A stretch of 55,928 nt of DNA from an uncultured Eubacteriales bacterium (GTDB lineage: Bacteria > Bacillota > Clostridia > TANB77 > CAG-508): assembly GCA_949287075.1 (NCBI GenBank), contig CASEEU010000026.1:1-55928 (forward strand), in the 5' to 3' direction. The position numbers were made by a program, and so were the translations under genes. The notes below the pieces were generated by a model. It worked only from the letters and a program-made list of their open reading frames with translations, was not told the origin of the DNA and made no database searches. Below, in pieces: positions 53,769 to 55,928 of this stretch. Within the stretch, counting starts at the first letter, position 1. Every line of letters starts with the position of its first letter.

Positions 53769-55247
53769 ATGGAAAATACAAGATTGTATCAAGACATCGC
53801 CAAAAGGACTGATGGAGATATTTATGTAGGGGTCGTTGGTCCTGTACGAACTGGTAAATCTACTTTTATTAAAAGATTCATGGATTTATTAGTCATTCCC
53901 AACATTGATAATGAATACAAAAAAGAAAGGGCTAAAGATGAATTGCCACAAAGTGCCGGTGGTAGAACTATCATGACAACAGAACCAAAATTTGTTCCTA
54001 ATGAAGCAATCGAAATCACCTTAAATGACAATTTAAAATTTAAGGCAAGGTTAGTGGATTGTGTTGGATATTTAGTAGATAATGCCATTGGCTATTTAGA
54101 AGATGACATGCCTAGAATGGTAAAAACACCTTGGTCTGAGGAAGAAATTCCTTTTGAAACTGCTGCTGAAATTGGGACAAAAAAAGTAATTGAAGAACAT
54201 TCTACCATTGGTGTTTTGGTAACCACTGACGGAACTATCACAGACATTCCAAGGGAAGATTATGTAAAAGCTGAAGAAAGAGTTGTTAATGAATTAAAAG
54301 CCTTGAATAAACCATTTATCATTTTACTAAATTCGAATGACCCTGACTCAGACTATACCAAAGAGCTTGCAGAAACCTTAAGCGAAAAATACAATACATC
54401 TGTTATGCCTCTTAATTGTGAATATTTAACCATTGAAAATATTAATACGATGTTTTCAAAAGTATTATATGAATTTCCTGTTGATCAGGTTTGCATCAAA
54501 TTTCCTAGATGGATTGATGGATTAGATATGTCACACCCTTTAAAAACAGAGCTATTTAAAGAAATTAAAGATGCTTTTTCTAATGTCAATGTTTTAAAAG
54601 AAATATCAAGCTGTGCAGATACTATTAAACAAACAGAAATTATTTCAAAAACTTCTATAACAGATATTCAGCTAGGTACTGGAAAAGTAAATGTAGAAAT
54701 CACTTTAAAAGAAGAATTATTTTACCAAGTACTTACGGAAATTACAGGCGTTCCAGTTTCTAATGAAGGAGATTTGTTTAGTATTATTTCAGAATTAGCT
54801 GATGTAAAAAAGAAATATGATAAAATCGCTTATGCACTAGATGAAGTCAATAGAAAAGGTTATGGAATTGTGACACCTTCAATGGATGAATTAATTTTAG
54901 AGGAGCCAGAAATGGTAAAACAAGGCTCTAAATTTGGCGTAAAATTAAAAGCTATGGCACCTTCTATTCACCTTATTAAAACAAATGTTGCAACTGAAGT
55001 ATGCCCAATTGTTGGTTCTGAAAAACAATCTGAAGAATTAGTCAATTACTTATTATCTGGATTTGAAAGTGAACCTCAAAAAATCTGGGAATCAAATATC
55101 TTTGGAAAGAGTCTACATGAATTGGTAAATGAAGGCTTACAAACCAAACTTGCTAAAATGCCTGAAGAAGCTCAAATTAAATTACAAGAAACATTGGAAA
55201 GAATTGTCAATGAAGGTAGTGGTGGATTGATGTGTATCATTCTATAA
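53769..55247 (+). CDS. spoIVA: Stage IV sporulation protein A (SpoIVA), spore coat ATPase
   Basis: Forms the basement layer of the spore coat on the forespore outer membrane, polymerising with ATP. 492 residues (same as B. subtilis): N-terminal YQDIAKRTDGDIYVGVVG followed by Walker A GPVRTGKS (24-31), a GTPase-like Asp-rich switch region, and the conserved C-terminus ending with GSGGLMCIIL. AGGAGG lies 7 bases before the ATG. Mother-cell sporulation expression (sigma E) is expected from the family. Plus strand, divergent from the UDPGP gene. Confidence 0.97.
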   Translation: MENTRLYQDIAKRTDGDIYVGVVGPVRTGKSTFIKRFMDLLVIPNIDNEYKKERAKDELPQSAGGRTIMTTEPKFVPNEAIEITLNDNLKFKARLVDCVGYLVDNAIGYLEDDMPRMVKTPWSEEEIPFETAAEIGTKKVIEEHSTIGVLVTTDGTITDIPREDYVKAEERVVNELKALNKPFIILLNSNDPDSDYTKELAETLSEKYNTSVMPLNCEYLTIENINTMFSKVLYEFPVDQVCIKFPRWIDGLDMSHPLKTELFKEIKDAFSNVNVLKEISSCADTIKQTEIISKTSITDIQLGTGKVNVEITLKEELFYQVLTEITGVPVSNEGDLFSIISELADVKKKYDKIAYALDEVNRKGYGIVTPSMDELILEEPEMVKQGSKFGVKLKAMAPSIHLIKTNVATEVCPIVGSEKQSEELVNYLLSGFESEPQKIWESNIFGKSLHELVNEGLQTKLAKMPEEAQIKLQETLERIVNEGSGGLMCIIL

Positions 55248-55296
55248 ATCGAACCATTGGAAATGTGCAAAATTAAATGTTTTTCATTCATATTTG

Positions 55297-55333
55297 AAAA
55301 GGAGTCTAGAACTTTTTATTCTAGACTCCTTTT
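55297..55333. terminator. Bidirectional terminator between spoIVA and the phosphatase
   Basis: Perfect 14-bp stem AAAAGGAGTCTAGA (55297-55310) / TCTAGACTCCTTTT (55320-55333) with A and T runs on both sides; serves the converging genes. Confidence 0.88.
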
Positions 55334-55346
55334 CTTAATGTTCAAT

Positions 55347-55877
55347 TTATGCTTCTCTCTTTAAGGAAAAGTATTCTAAGTTGCCTGACATCATTTTTTC
55401 ATTCTTGATGTCATAGATTCTCTTAATTGTTCTCATAATTCCGTTGCTTGTACATACCAGAATTACAGAACCATCTGGATAAGTTGCAAAAATTGTTTCA
55501 ATGATATTCTTTACTCTTATCTTTACATCTTCATAACTTTCACCATGAGGTGGTGTATAATTTCCTTGCTGAAAGGCTTTTCGAAGTTTCTGATTAACAT
55601 TTTCCTTCTTCAATCCTTCCCATTCTCCAAGACCAATTTCTGTAAAGCCATCTTCTTTAATGAATTTCCGGTTTGGAAAAATAGCCTCTAAAGTCTGTTT
55701 TGTTCTTTTGAGAGGTGAACAATAAATGGCATCAAATTGATATTCTTTAAATATTTCTCTCATTTTTTTTGCCTGTTTTCTTCCCTCTTCTGAAATTTCT
55801 ACATCTCTTCTCCCACAAAACCGACCTTCTTTATTCATTTTTGTCTCTGCATGTCGTAAAAAGATAATTTGTTTCAT
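55347..55877 (-). CDS. Histidine phosphatase family protein (phosphoglycerate mutase-like)
   Basis: 176 residues beginning KQIIFLRHAETKMNKEGRF, with the catalytic RHAE (His about 9), GRFCGRRD, YCSPLKRTKQTLEAI, the second Glu in FTEIGLGEWEGL and the second catalytic His in VLVCTSNGIMRT region replaced: the usual SHGG/HG is TSNG (Asn where His is expected), which would affect activity. It uses two CGG Arg codons, almost unique in this window. CobC-like and PGM-like roles are possible. ATG at 55877 behind AGGAG. Confidence 0.85.
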   Translation of the reverse strand: MKQIIFLRHAETKMNKEGRFCGRRDVEISEEGRKQAKKMREIFKEYQFDAIYCSPLKRTKQTLEAIFPNRKFIKEDGFTEIGLGEWEGLKKENVNQKLRKAFQQGNYTPPHGESYEDVKIRVKNIIETIFATYPDGSVILVCTSNGIMRTIKRIYDIKNEKMMSGNLEYFSLKREA

Positions 55878-55928
55878 ATGCACTCTCCTAATATGTTATT
55901 TAAAACTAAAAACTTTTTACTTCACAGT

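Overview
The window comes from a very AT-rich, endospore-forming, single-membrane bacterium, most likely a member of the Clostridia. This rests on the sporulation genes spoVAC/AD/AE and spoIVA, a Gram-positive type capsule regulator pair (Wzz-like adaptor plus separate tyrosine kinase), a type IV pilus cluster without an outer-membrane secretin, strong AGGAGG ribosome binding sites, frequent TTG/GTG look-alike starts, and whiA and rplT-leader style regulation. I cannot place it at genus level. No insertion sequence, prophage, tRNA or CRISPR array was seen; almost all genes are on the minus strand and look vertically inherited.

Layout, left to right. 289-1020: deoD (plus strand) with its own promoter, ending at a shared terminator. 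1204-13660: an exopolysaccharide/capsule locus transcribed leftward from tandem promoters near 13746-13831: polymerase (Wzy), pyruvyl transferase, acyltransferase, Fe-S protein, glycosyltransferase, DUF6625-like transferase, two hexapeptide acyltransferases, flippase (Wzx), UDP-glucose dehydrogenase, then chain-length protein and tyrosine kinase behind a second promoter. 13970-22075: a cell-envelope block: greA, pgsA, an S41 processing protease, three tandem secreted coiled-coil M23 peptidases, ftsX and ftsE; the ABC-like FtsEX complex very probably controls the peptidases. 22262-24214: an orphan C-terminal transketolase half and a ROK sugar kinase. 24405-33896: a complete monoderm type IV pilus operon (PilM-PilN fusion, PilO, a PilP-like protein, pilin, prepilin peptidase, two minor prepilins, PilB, PilT, PilC). 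34099-35427: rsmB.

35573-37863 (plus strand): a dodecin-like protein followed by spoVAC, spoVAD and spoVAE. The last two genes each carry a single extra base, both times creating a CGG codon, and a 116-bp palindromic element sits between spoVAC and spoVAD. 37929-40370: a large surface papain-like protease. 40511-41637: infC-rpmI-rplT behind an L20-type attenuator leader; infC appears to start at ATA. 41870-44886: hemW, whiA, prmC. 45093-45305: 6S RNA. 45562-48148: a hemolysin III family protein, dprA (also apparently starting at ATA) and folD with an unusual hairpin in its ribosome binding region. 48392-53580: HAD hydrolase, a small unknown protein, ligA, and a pair (hexapeptide protein plus UDPGP-type pyrophosphorylase) that may replace GlmU activities. 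53769-55247: spoIVA (plus strand). 55347-55877: a histidine phosphatase.

The main themes are envelope assembly (capsule, peptidoglycan remodelling, pili, nucleotide sugars) and sporulation. The most noteworthy observations are the paired CGG frameshifts in the spoVA operon, the two predicted AUA start codons, the triplicated FtsEX-partner peptidases, and the PilM-PilN fusion. All functional assignments are by reading the sequence; no searches were run.
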